From: Mycteria americana
Lineage: Eukaryota; Chordata; Aves; Ciconiiformes; Ciconiidae
Assembly (NCBI RefSeq): GCF_035582795.1
Contig: NC_134367.1
Location: 88,333,062-88,397,061, forward strand
Direction: 5' to 3'
Length of the DNA stretch: 64,000 bases
Shown one piece after another: positions 54,201-64,000 of this stretch (the first letter of the stretch is position 1; the number at the start of each line of letters is the position of its first letter). Position numbers and translations under genes: made by a program. A model generated the notes under the pieces. It worked only from the letters and a program-made list of their open reading frames with translations. It made no database searches and was not told the DNA's origin.

Positions 54201-57200
54201 CACTTATGTGTAAAATTTTACATTTATGTCTTTCGTTTAAGGATATTCAGTATGATAAGTAAAAATAGTATGATAAGTAAAAGAATGTATCTGGGGAAAC
54301 CAAAGAGGAAAGGTAGCAAACGGCCTATTTCCAATATTATAATCCTGCAGCCTGAGAATGGTGACTTGGAAAAAGAGAAATGAGATCAGTATCAGCCCAG
54401 GAACATGTTCCAAGATAGTGGAAATAAGGTACTCACAAATATTACCTGTAACCACCAGTAAAAACAACACACAAACCCCCTTAGAACAGAAATAATAAGA
54501 ATGGGCTGCAGGCTTTTAAAGACTTGATTCTTCACTCAGTGACACTCTTTGTACTAGAAACAGCAGGACTAGAAATGGCAGATAACCTACAGCTTTTACC
54601 GATTTATACGCATATTTTTTTTCTTCTTGATTTCTATGGTCAAGCCTTTTTTGGTACTCCCACAAGAATATAACCTTCAGATATGTTAGTATTGTGCTGC
54701 TTTTACTAGTTACATCACCCTATGTGGAAGTAAATTTGTGATTTGGTGATTAATCTGTCACCCATCTAAGATTTCAGTATCTGACACTTCCTAGACAAAC
54801 TGATCAATTACAGTATTTTCTCACATTCAGAAAATTCTACATGAAGTTCAGCCAAATTACTTTCTTATTTTTAATGACCTCTATTTTAAAATTATTTACT
54901 GCACAAAGACATGAAGAAGGACATGTGAATTATACAATCCTGAACTTTGTATTCAGAATTTTCATTTATTCTTGTCAACCAAAGTGGTCACTAAATGGTT
55001 GTATGCTCATTCATTCAAGTTAAATGGAGCTGTTGGTAGAGCAACATGTTATCATTTTTGACATGTCTATACTTCCTGTTAGCTACTATGACATTTTATG
55101 CAGGAATCTAACTATCTAAGCAGGAATTTTCAATTAGAAATCAATAGTGACCACATTGTCTCCAGGGCAAGTTGTTTTTCAGAAGGATTTACTGAAAGTA
55201 CTCTCCTCTGTACCACCATATGTTTTTCTTCCTAAAACGGGTGATCCCTACAACAACTTGGCAAACATACAGAGCCCAGTTTTACAGTTCAGCAACATTT
55301 TAACCTTAGCTCTTAAGGAAGGGAGTTTTACAAGACGTGCATAGAGGTTGTGTAGATTTTGCACAGCATTTGCATGTGTTGGAACAGCTCCTCTGCTGGA
55401 AGTATGATGGATATTGTTCTGTGCATGTAAACTTTGCTGATATTTATCTTCATATAATATGAAATACACACAAGCAATAATGGAAAAATTATTAATCCTA
55501 AATATTTCTGAATGCTAAAAAGGCCATAAGTAACATTGCTTTTTTAAAAATACAAGTTGCTACTAAATACATTTCCTCTATCTGTATTATACATCTCTTC
55601 TACTAGTAGGAATGTTGATGAGAGCAGAACATTTTCAGTAATAACAATAATTTTTAAAAACCCACCTGATTTTGCCAGCTGTTTTGTCTATGGATTGTCT
55701 TATCTTGCGAGAAAATTGGAAGACTGAGGATAACAGCAAACTGTCCCCCATAACCTGCAATAAATTTTCAATAAAAAAGGATATTACTAGTTTAATGGGA
55801 ATTCAATACAAACAATTCCATATATTTTGAAATATTTTTTAAATTTAAAAAATCATAATTGTGTTTTAATTAGGATCATATTCAAACAATCATACGTGAA
55901 CACTTTGCAAATTAAATAATATACAATTTTTTTTCCAGTATTAATGCCACCTGCTACAGGTAGGAAAGAAAGGATCGTGTCTAGAATATTAAGTGGGGAG
56001 ACAACTGTAAAAGCTTAAAATAGACACATTACTAGAGAGAATCCTGTTGTCTACTCACTTCATCTCTGCTCCAAGTCCTTCTCCGGGTAATTGTTGGGGG
56101 ATCGAGGGCATCTGTTAGCTGAGGTCTAGCATCATTAGGCCGACCATTCCCCTCTGGTGGTTTGGCGTGCACTAGTGGAGGGATTTTTCTAAAATTGAGA
56201 CTTTCATCAAATACTCGGTCAACCAACTGGGGGGGTTAAAGAAAAACGCAGTTTATGAAACCTACTGGATACATGCAAGATCAGATTAACATTTTTTTCC
56301 TTCTGAAACAGTTTAGAAGAAGCCTATCAAATAAAAATCATTCTGTTGTCTTGCATAGTATAAAATGATGCATCTCTTACGTAACAATACCTTGTAAAAA
56401 TGAACGTCTTTTTTTCAAATACCAGACACACATGGCAAAATTAGACTACCCCACAGAAATTTTGCTTACAGGCAGGTAACATAATAGTTACCTATAAACT
56501 GGTATTGAATAAGTTATTCCTTCAATTAATGGAATATATTTGTGGAATTAAGTACAGTACTATTAAATTTTTTTTTTTTTCCAGATTAGTCAAAGTGTTA
56601 CAGAAACACCTATACCTACTTAAAGGAGATACTGCCACCTGCAGTAGTATATACACATTGTACAGTATTTTTTGAAGAAGAAAATAATTATTTAGTAATA
56701 TAAAAATCAGAGTGATCTAACTGGATCTGAGAAAATGAGCACTTAACTTCCTTAAAGTTTAGCCACAAGTCCACGAGAATTAAAACCAAAATCTATGTGA
56801 GTGCAGTTACAATTTTTCTGAGCACACAACTCTCAGATTTCTGATCACTGTTTATATCTTTTTTTCCACAGAAAAAGACAGCATTATACTAAACACAGTA
56901 AACTAATGTATTAACCAAACTTTATGCACACAAAAATGAATAAATGTATTTTGAAAGGAATACTATGAAGAAAAAAATGCAGTAAACATTTACAACATAT
57001 TAGGGTGAATTGTAATATGGTAGAAAGTGATGATTTAAATTCAGATTAACATGTTTACCAGCATTAGACCTGTGATGGTTACTAGAACAAGTTAGTCAAT
57101 ATATTCATAGAACAGCACACCAGAGATAGTCAAAGAAAATAAGAATTATTAGAAGCACAAGGCAAACTTATTTCAAAGCAGTTTTTGTCAGTTATTAAGA

Positions 57201-60200
57201 AAGAAAATCTGAAGTTATTGTTAACTGATGGTACCCAAGTATTTCAGTGTTCAGAAGACAAAACTTTAATGTCACCTGTGAAAAGAGGGACTTTTTTGTT
57301 TTTAATAGCTATGCAAAGTATTAAATGTATACATTTATATATATTTGTGCATACACACTAGTATCTTTAAATGCACTTAGATACTATTCAACGGTATCTA
57401 AGGCTACAGACAAGCAAGAAACAAATAACTATCTTGTCCTATGTTTCGTGGAAAAAAAGAGACAGACAGATAGTATGCATCCTTTTCGCAAGCTGTGTTC
57501 ATAGAATAATTTCTGGGTTGTTTGTTGAAACATAAAGGAACTTTAACTCAAAAAACAATGTAGAGATCATGCATACGGGTTGAGTGGAAATAACTAAAAA
57601 AGGCTATGCAAAAAGCTAAAAGCAAAAGAAATAAAGAAAAGGAAGAACCTTATGCATTTCTCCATGAAGATCTCCTACCTCTTCTCTAGTGTCTATGGCA
57701 GAGCCAGGGGTGGTGGCAGCAGTGCTTACTGTGGTACTGGGGGCAGTGCCTGATGAAGTCACTGAATCTATCTCTCCTGCTACATCGTTGATTTCCCGTG
57801 CGATGAGGGCCAGATCTTGACTGATCCTAGTAATAAAGAGAGTGTTACATTCTCCCCCACAAATACTTCTGGACCAGTAGAGCCCAGCCTGCAGCCTTTG
57901 AGCTTCTAAGTTCTAGTTCCTGATAACTGTGCTATGAAAATGCGTATGCCCTTCTAAACTGAAAGTTTATTTGTAGACCCATAAAAGTAAATTTTTAACT
58001 GAAGCTTTTAACATGCCTTTCTAGAGGAAGAAAGTAGAAGGCAATCTCAAAAGACAGAGTATCCTTGTTTTCTTTCTAGGATTCCCAGGCAGAGATGTGT
58101 GCAACATGCAGTAAATCCAACACATGGGATGCTGAAAATACTGCACAGATGACCTGTGTATATGCAGTAAATCTGAAATGTCCAGAACACATTTAATTTA
58201 TACCTCAGTTTATCTACTTGCAAAGAACTTCTTCAGGACCTCTGATTATCTAGTAGCCCCGCAGCTTGCTCAGATCAAGCTGCTTACGTGTCTGAAATTC
58301 CAGACCAGTACCCTAAATCCTCAAATTTAATCAAGACAAGCTTGCTAGTTGGAAAAACAGAACATGCCTGTAAAAACCTGGATATGATAGCACTACACAA
58401 ATACATCTGAACTCTCAGCTGAAGATTCCTTTTCCTTTCTTCTGATCTGCCACATCAGAAAATAGCTCTGCTCTGTATTCTGCTCAGCAGAGGGAGGAAG
58501 CTTGCCTAGCTTTGCTTGTGCTACTCCTCCCCAGGACACCCCAAAAGAAGGAGGGGGGGAAAAAAAAATCCAAAGCAAAAGCTAAAAGCCCTCTACTAAC
58601 TATAGCATCCTGAATCTCCAGCTCAGATCAAGCAGTTCAGAAGACCTAGAATTCAGAGCAGCCCGCCAAGTGATCCCCTTTCATACTTCTGTCTGACAGG
58701 ACTAAAGGCATAGAAGTCACAGTGCTAATTCTGCACCACCAAGGACTCTGTGAACAGCAGCACCCACCACTTAACTGGAAGGAGTTGCACAGCCATGTGA
58801 CAGTGATGCACACTGTGCTGACCAGTGCTTGTTAAAGCTGAGCTTCCTTCTGCTCTTTATTTTCACTTTGTCTTGAAGTCAAAAAGAATGGACACCATTG
58901 ACCTACAGATAGTTTAAGACTGAGTGAGCAGAATTTAAACTAGGAAGACAAACATAATTAGAGAAATTTCCAGTCAAATTTCAACATTGGATTTTGTGGC
59001 TAACCATCAGCAATCCGCAATAAAGTGCAACCTTGTGCAGCACAGATACACATATAATTGGAATAAGGCTGTAGAAGAATATGTAGCGATTGCCCACGAC
59101 CACTCAAGACAGTATTTATGAATTCAAACTATCAAGACTGGAACACTAAAGCAGAAACCAAGTCAATTGCTCATTTTAATAAATTAAAATAGGGTAAGTG
59201 CCTATTACTACATTAATTAATTAAACCTAATTACTACATTTTTTGGGTCAATTTTAATTTATATTTCGTGTTCTTATATATACGTACCATTAAAACTCCA
59301 AGGTATGAGCTAATATTTTAAGTAGTAGAGATACTAGAGCACCTAGTTCCTTTGTTTCACACAACCATATCACTTTTTTTCTTAAACAGAGAAGTTGCTA
59401 ATAATCACGTTTGACTTCCTGGGACAAATTTCGGTATTTAATGAATAGTTGTGAAGAAAATAAAAACCAGGAAATTTCAATTATCAGTAAATCCTCCAGA
59501 AGACAAATGTCATTAAACATCATAATAAAAAATAGTATCAATCAACTAAGACTTAACTCTCCACAGAAATCAGGAATGCTTCAACATGCCACAGCCACTT
59601 CAACTCAGTTCATACCAAGCAATCAAAATTACATAAAATGTCAGATGTCTACATAAAAATGAATTCAAATGAATCCTGAAAACATCCTAATAAACGACTC
59701 TAACATGGATGGCAAGCAACTTCTTAGACAATCATCATAGTCAAACACTAGTCAAGTGAACAAAATCTGGAATTAGTTTCAATGTGATAGTAAGCTATAG
59801 TCAGTACTCAGTAACATTTCTGTATAGAAACAATATAGACAGAGCACTAAACAAAAAGCACTATGAAAAAGAAAATTAGAAACCAGCTAAGAGTTGGGCT
59901 TGACTTTTCACAAATGAAGTTTTCAAGTCATTCTACATTATCTTTTAGAAACAGAAAGTATTGCTTGAATATAAGGAGTATGTTTTATACAATCAAGGAC
60001 AAGAGATTTAGGCCTCAGGTACACACTATTCTGTTGCAACTATAGGTTGCCTTCCAGATTTCTACTGCTGCCTGCACCAGAACTAGCTATCATACAAGGC
60101 AAATCAATTCAGTGAGGCAAAACTAAAATAAACCTCAAATTCCCCAACCCGCTCCAGGAAACATTGCTATTAGATTCGCTCAGTGAGCAGACTCCTGCAG

Positions 60201-62590
60201 CTACACAGTTACATAAGGGACAGACACAGTTTCCAATGCAAGAGAAAAGGTGAGGACACGGGGCTTGGGATGGGGAGAGCACCTTTTTCAACAGCTTGGA
60301 ACTCTAGTTCTTATTTACCTGTAGTGAAAGAATACCCATAGTATTAGAAAAAACACTGTGAAATAGGAATACTTCTAAGAAATCTGTAATAGTTCTGAAC
60401 TGCTGGATTACCAAAAACATTTTTCTGCTTAGTCTACTATGTCACACTTCCTACACTGAGTCAGTTTATTTTTAATGATACTTTAAAATCCTTAAATAAA
60501 ATACATGTGAAGCTCCCGTTATTCCGAAGGTGTATATTCCCTATGGACCAAAGTGGTTTTAGATCAAATTTAGTTATTGCATTAAGTTTTTTTAAACACC
60601 TCTTTCCAATTTTCAATTGTATTAACACATTTAAATTGTAGAGTCTGTGAAAAGTGCAAACTGGGTCAATCTTGGAAGACCAGTTAAAATACAATATGAT
60701 GGTAACATAGATGCAAGGAAATGTCTGTCATACAGTCTCTACACTACTTTCAGCTGCACATTTATTTTATGAAATACTTATCTTTACACCTGCCTAATCA
60801 AATCAGTTATTCAACAACAAAAAAAGAAATCAACCAAGTTTAATGAGAACATGTAACTATCTTTTCCTTTTTTAGAAACTCTAAACAGAGTTGAAGGAAC
60901 TCTGATCATAGAGGCTGGACTGAGGGCTGGGAAGGAAAAAAAACCCAGGGTAGACAATGATAGAGGGGACACTATGGTTAGCAAGGCAAAGGGAGCAGAG
61001 AAAAAAATTACCTTATAACGGACAGAAGTTAAACTTAAAGCCGAGAGAGCAATACTGTGAATCAGTACAAAGAGATACAGAAGCACAGAAAGGATCAACT
61101 AGTGACCTAGAGCAGGGGGGCTCAGCAGAGGTTACCCAAGGAAACTGGCGTTGGAAGCCGTGACAATAGATGACAGTAGTCTGGCATTTTTCAGCTGCTG
61201 AGTGCTAGTTTTCTTAACCTTAAATATGTTCACTTAATGCAGTTTGTGTGAAATTTCTATACACAACCACAAATTTGGCAATACTGCTTTGAGCCTCTTA
61301 CCACTTCCACTGGAAATAAAGAAGCCCAAGGGAAGAAAAAAACCTGCAAACCTAACCATCAAGGAAGTTTAGACTGAATTATCAATTACTTCCAGTGTCA
61401 ATCTCTCCTACATGAGCAAAATGTACCAAGAAGTTTCACTGAAGCAGAGGTTCAGCAGCACTTTATATAAGGAGGAACTACTATGCTATGGCTATCCTCA
61501 ATTTTTTTCCCCATATACACACATTCCTCCCTATATCCACCTCTAACTTTAGAATCTTGGAAAGAAAGAGATGTTTTAGGAAGATGCCTTTGAAGATGTT
61601 TATTTCATGATTTATCAAGATGCTATCAGACTCCCTTAAGGATCTTCCCTTTGCACAGACTACACTAGAAAAACAAATGTTGAAAAATATTACCCAGAAG
61701 AGGAAACAAAAGATAATTAATCACACTAAGCAAAACACAATGCTTCACATCTGTGAGACCACAGTGTTAAGATTAATTTTAAAAGGAAAACACTCTTCTT
61801 GTTTAGGCTTCCAAATGAAATTCTGTGAAAAGGTTCAGAAGCTGAACACTAGCATCTAAGTGATGGATATGTATGATTTAAATCAGAAAATATCTAATAT
61901 GAAATAATGTCTAGATAAACCAGAAATGAAAATGAGAACATGGTCTCTCACATTGCCAAATCACTTTTTCCTCTCTCTGTCACCTATGCATCGATCTGAA
62001 ATTTTACCTCAATATGAACGTAAAGGTAGTACAAAATCAGATATACTTCAGCCTCAGGAAATACACCATCAGCAACTAAGAGTTCTATACAAAGTACCTC
62101 TGTAAGTCCCACTAATGCAACCAGAAGTTCATATTCCGGGATCTGGCTATCGTAAGTCAGAAATGACTATCATTTTCCATTAGAAAGAGATGTGCTGGTA
62201 ACATGAGTGCTCTGTCTGCCAGCCTCTCATTAGAAGAATTTTAAATTACCCATTCAGTTAGGGAATGAAAACGGTAAGTAGAATGATACAGAAAATCCAT
62301 CAGCTCTCTTTCTCCTATGTATGTACATGTATAACTGGTTGGGTACAAATCTTTGTTATTTTAGAGGCACTCCTTTAAAACCAACCTTGCTATTTCTTCT
62401 CGGTGAGCAGTCCAGTCACGAATGTAGTCTTCCTGTTCCTTTATTCTGTGCTTGAATGTATTGCTACTTTGAGCTGCTGTCCCAGTGCTCTGCAGTCGCG
62501 TGGTTTTCAGGGCTGGAGAGGTACGTAGACGGGTATGTTTAGGGGAATTACGGTTTGATCCAAATTCATCTTCTGAGGTGGAAGCATAAT
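44931..62590 (-). CDS. CEP170: CEP170, centrosomal protein of 170 kDa (3' partial, seven spliced exons)
   Basis: CEP170 is a component of the subdistal appendages of the mother centriole. It also associates with spindle microtubules; its C-terminal half carries the microtubule- and centrosome-targeting activity and has been linked to recruiting the kinesin-13 KIF2B. Seven minus-strand exons with GT/AG borders and matching phases encode about 347 residues ending at the TCA (rc TGA) at 44931-44933. Landmarks in order are [120 protein letters not shown] and [14 protein letters not shown]. These match the known vertebrate CEP170 C-terminus closely. The full protein is about 1,580 residues, so roughly three quarters, including the N-terminal FHA domain, lies beyond the right edge. 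The paralogue CEP170B is the main alternative. I prefer CEP170 because of the near-identity of the last 40 residues and the empty 3' flank. Confidence 0.93.
45218..46914 (-). other. CEP170 last intron (1.70 kb)
   Basis: This lies between QLQ and AINAMID. It is AT-rich, with a TATA/GA microsatellite-like patch just upstream of the donor side (about 46835-46862). No exon or transposon is seen. Confidence 0.8.
46915..46966 (-). CDS. CEP170: CEP170 coding exon ([15 protein letters not shown]...)
   Basis: This is a 52-nt exon. The acceptor is tttctttcccag|GAAATATC with a good pyrimidine tract, and the donor is CTGCAAG|gtacaa. It encodes [17 protein letters not shown], a short amphipathic helix, and leaves with one base of an alanine codon that is completed by CA of the last exon ([10 protein letters not shown]). 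Confidence 0.93.
46967..49350 (-). other. CEP170 intron (2.38 kb) with cassette-exon candidate
   Basis: This lies between the KTSSM and EISS exons, both at phase 0. It contains the 42-nt exon candidate at 47805-47846. A somewhat GC-richer patch near 47.05-47.30 kb has no recognised identity. Confidence 0.8.
47805..47846 (-). other. CEP170: Candidate 42-nt cassette exon of CEP170
   Basis: On the minus strand an acceptor (gtcaactcag) precedes ATGTGGAATC, and a donor (TCCAAG|gtaatc) follows 42 nt later. The segment is open in the CEP170 frame and encodes [14 protein letters not shown]. It sits between two exons that both meet at phase 0 (KTSSM and EISS), so including it would add 14 residues without a frame change. 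I do not know it as an annotated isoform; the splice sites and frame are what is visible. Confidence 0.4.
49351..49444 (-). CDS. CEP170: CEP170 coding exon ([14 protein letters not shown]...)
   Basis: This is a 94-nt exon. The acceptor is ttattgtag|AATATT and the donor AGCATG|gtatga. The first A completes the arginine codon. It encodes [20 protein letters not shown] then [11 protein letters not shown] and ends on a codon boundary. In the canonical transcript it joins EISSILQEL at 46966. The 42-nt exon candidate described separately lies in the intron that follows. Confidence 0.92.
51969..51996 (-). other. Candidate 28-nt alternative (poison) exon of CEP170
   Basis: The minus strand shows gagtttgcag|GAATTTTCAG ... 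GGAAGAG|gtgagtag. The donor is strong; the acceptor has its pyrimidine tract 20 or more nt away and another AG close by. Being 28 nt long, it would shift the frame and meet a TAA within four codons of the following exon. This is purely a splice-signal prediction. Confidence 0.2.
52936..52960. repeat. Perfect 11-bp pyrimidine/purine hairpin
   Basis: The arms TCTCCTCTCCT and AGGAGAGGAGA are exact complements around TTC. One arm is all pyrimidine and the other all purine. It lies in the 6.2-kb CEP170 intron. Confidence 0.85.
54139..54252. repeat. Perfect 57-bp tandem duplication with internal palindrome
   Basis: Two identical 57-bp units (54139-54195 and 54196-54252) start TTTTACACTTATGTGTAAAA and end AGGATATTCAGTA. 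Each unit opens with an 8-bp stem (TTTTACAC/GTGTAAAA) around a TTAT loop. An 18-bp direct repeat (AGTATGATAAGTAAAA) follows at 54249 and 54267. It lies in a CEP170 intron. Confidence 0.9.
55666..55754 (-). CDS. CEP170: CEP170 coding exon ([14 protein letters not shown]...)
   Basis: This is an 89-nt exon. The acceptor is tttattgcag|GTTATGGGG and the donor AATCAG|gtgggt. It encodes [20 protein letters not shown] and SIDKTAGKI and ends with AG of an arginine codon. It is short and very conserved with mammals (one Lys/Arg difference and one Asn/Ser difference, from memory). Confidence 0.92.
55755..56058 (-). other. CEP170 intron (304 bp)
   Basis: This is a short, very AT-rich intron between the RRTWSRDE and VMGDS exons. 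The donor is gtgagt and the acceptor tttattgcag. Nothing else is seen in it. Confidence 0.85.
56059..56226 (-). CDS. CEP170: CEP170 coding exon ([14 protein letters not shown]...)
   Basis: This is a 168-nt exon, phase 0 on both sides. The acceptor is aaccccccccag-like before TTGGTTGACCG, and the donor is GATGAA|gtgagt. It encodes [20 protein letters not shown], a less conserved proline-rich stretch ([20 protein letters not shown]), then the basic [12 protein letters not shown]. An open frame continues past the donor into the intron (ending near 56032), but the strong GTGAGT donor and the match of the next exon (VMGDS) show that this read-through is not the main product. Confidence 0.93.
56227..57678 (-). 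other. CEP170 intron (1.45 kb)
   Basis: This lies between the TREE and LVDRVF exons. It holds a T13 run near 56568-56580 and otherwise unremarkable AT-rich sequence. Confidence 0.8.
57679..57826 (-). CDS. CEP170: CEP170 coding exon ([13 protein letters not shown]...)
   Basis: This is a 148-nt exon. The acceptor is tattactag|GATCAG and the donor GAAGAG|gtagga. The first G completes the arginine codon opened by the previous exon. It encodes [20 protein letters not shown] followed by a Ser/Thr/Ala-rich linker ([20 protein letters not shown]) and GSAIDTREE. The helical start and low-complexity linker are the same as in mammalian CEP170. The exon ends on a codon boundary. Confidence 0.93.
57827..62385 (-). 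other. CEP170 intron (4.56 kb)
   Basis: This lies between the HREEIA and ISQDLAL exons. It is AT-rich throughout with a slightly more GC-rich patch around 58.0-58.9 kb. No CR1 or LTR copy is recognised. Short open frames here show no protein signature. Confidence 0.8.
62386..62590 (-). CDS. CEP170: CEP170 coding exon (first one in window)
   Basis: This is a 205-nt exon. The acceptor reads ttcctacag before ATTATGCTTCC, and the donor is GCAAG|gttggt. It enters after one base of a codon, encodes [11 protein letters not shown], then the basic stretch [17 protein letters not shown] and the coiled-coil-prone [22 protein letters not shown], and leaves with AG of an arginine codon. It is the most upstream CEP170 exon I can find in the window; the previous exon must lie past 64000. 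The sequence is strongly conserved with mammalian CEP170 apart from a variable patch around [11 protein letters not shown]. Confidence 0.93.
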
Positions 62591-64000
62591 CTGTAGGAAA
62601 GCGCCTCCATCTTGCACTTACTAAATTAGTTTAATTATTAAAAAAGAATTATTATTGCATCTTTAATAAGGAAAAACAGTATTATTTCAGTAACATCACA
62701 AAAATACACAACTATTCATTATCAATCCCCAGATACCTCACGAAAGGTTTATTTACATCTTAAAAAGAAAGCTACAAAATTTGTGTTAAATAATATTGAT
62801 TAATAAAAACATAAAACGGATGCTCTTTGTATAATGATGAGTGAAATAAGATGTAAAAGCCAGTAATTGTATACGAGCTCAAGCAAACTGTATTACAAAA
62901 CAAGGGCCCAATTCATTAACATTTAAGTATATAGTCAGATTGCACTTTTTCTGCAGATTTTTTCCCAAGTTTCATTCAAGGTTTACGTGATGCACAAAAA
63001 AATGAAGAGATGTGAAGGAAGGATGGAGCTGGCACCAAGCCTGGAATGCATGCTTGGAAAGCATGGAAGGCATAAAAATCCTAGATGATGCATTATGTAT
63101 TTACTACAAAAAAAAAAGTTAAAATTAATACTGTGTTACAAAAATCAGCAGCACATCTACAAAAACAGCTGTCTCAGAGCAAAAAGCATATATTCTCACA
63201 TGTAGCACATAAAGCATATAGAGCCATGTTGCTGAAGACAGCCTGAAGTATAAGACAACTGAAACTAAGAAGGAGGCTCTCTTCCCCCTATGAATTACTA
63301 AAGTCTAGAAAATACATTTCAGATATGCTGTCCTCAAACATTCCCAGCAGGAAGAGATATCACTAAGTGTAAAGGAATGCTCATCACGACAACCTGCTAA
63401 ATACTTGCAGGGGATTTAGTCCCCCAAACTCACTGACATTCATGAGGCTCTATAATTACTGTAGAAATTTTTAAAAGTGTGTGATCACCTTTTGGTAATT
63501 TAAAAATAAGAGATTCAAGTAATGTATATTGGTTTTAGTATAAGAAAAATGCAAGAAATATTAATGATTTCTCCTGAAACATTTGAAAAAACATTACAAA
63601 TGAAGTATACATCAATATGAATTTAAGGAACAAATAATGAAAGTAATTTTTAGTTGAGAAAAGATCTGTGTAATGGTCTCAAAGATTACAGTATGTAGAA
63701 TATGACATTGGTGTATAAGCTTACATCCCTTCCCTCACATAAATAATGCATTTTTAACTACCCAAAGCAAAAATATACTTGTGTAAATTTTGTAGGTTTA
63801 AATGTGGACTTCAAATCATGTCCAGTTCTACTAATTTTTTTTAATATTCTAACTTTATTGATGAAAATAAAAATGTCTCTCCAGTCATTTACTGTTCTCT
63901 TTTTAGAGGTTTCAAACTTGTTTTGATCTCAGGGAAGTAGAACATAAGCAGAAAAAGCACATCTCCCCACCAACAGCATGCAAGCAATGTGTGACCGACG
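62591..64000 (-). other. CEP170 intron, partial
   Basis: This AT-rich sequence lies upstream of the exon at 62590. I find no further exon, repeat family or structured element in it; the donor lies beyond the window. Confidence 0.7.

Larger units (their letters stand above)
49445..55665 (-). other. CEP170 intron (6.22 kb)
   Basis: This is the longest intron in the window, between TAGKI and ILFKD. It holds the 57-bp tandem duplication at 54139, the 11-bp-stem hairpin at 52936 and the weak 28-nt exon candidate at 51969. There are no recognised transposons. Confidence 0.8.

Noticed and set aside
56032..56058. Read-through of the LVDRVF exon past its donor
   Set aside because: A GTGAGT donor and exact continuation of homology in the next exon indicate splicing; the extra codons SRQQDSL have no support.

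Overview
The window looks like avian nuclear DNA. It is AT-rich and mostly non-coding. It carries three copies of the CR1 LINE 3' end, each finishing in the ATTCTRTG-type terminal repeat, plus two solo-LTR-like elements of a family I recognise from bird genomes, with few other interspersed repeats. The only gene I can support is the 3' end of CEP170, which encodes a centrosomal and microtubule-binding protein. It lies on the minus strand and occupies about the right-hand third of the window.

Layout, left to right. Positions 1-42.8 kb are a gene desert with no credible exon. This desert contains: a degenerate TTAGG-like repeat field with inverted halves (about 0.96-2.64 kb); CR1 fragments at 7.57-8.30, 10.63-10.80 and 30.57-31.08 kb; solo LTRs at 13.96-14.45 and 31.38-31.95 kb; a possible MIR/CORE-SINE relic at 14.9 kb; a perfect 15-bp hairpin at 34.56 kb; and several short tandem repeats. 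Human CEP170 likewise ends toward the large interval that separates it from PLD5, so an empty flank is expected here.

From about 42.86 to 64 kb lies CEP170, read right to left. Seven coding exons (62590-62386, 57826-57679, 56226-56059, 55754-55666, 49444-49351, 46966-46915, 45217-44931) join in one continuous frame with GT/AG borders. They give the last ~347 residues of the protein. A ~2-kb 3' UTR follows, ending at an AATAAA at 42880-42875. The upstream exons, including the N-terminal FHA-domain part, lie beyond the window.

The most interesting observation is an exon-like 42-nt segment at 47846-47805. It has good splice sites and phase 0 on both sides, and it would insert 14 residues into the conserved C-terminal region without breaking the frame. 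A second, weaker candidate of 28 nt (51996-51969) would shift the frame and cause early termination. I saw no CRISPR array, no credible functional RNA gene, and no sign of a wholly new system. The other findings are structural: hairpins, a perfect 57-bp duplication and the inverted repeat field.
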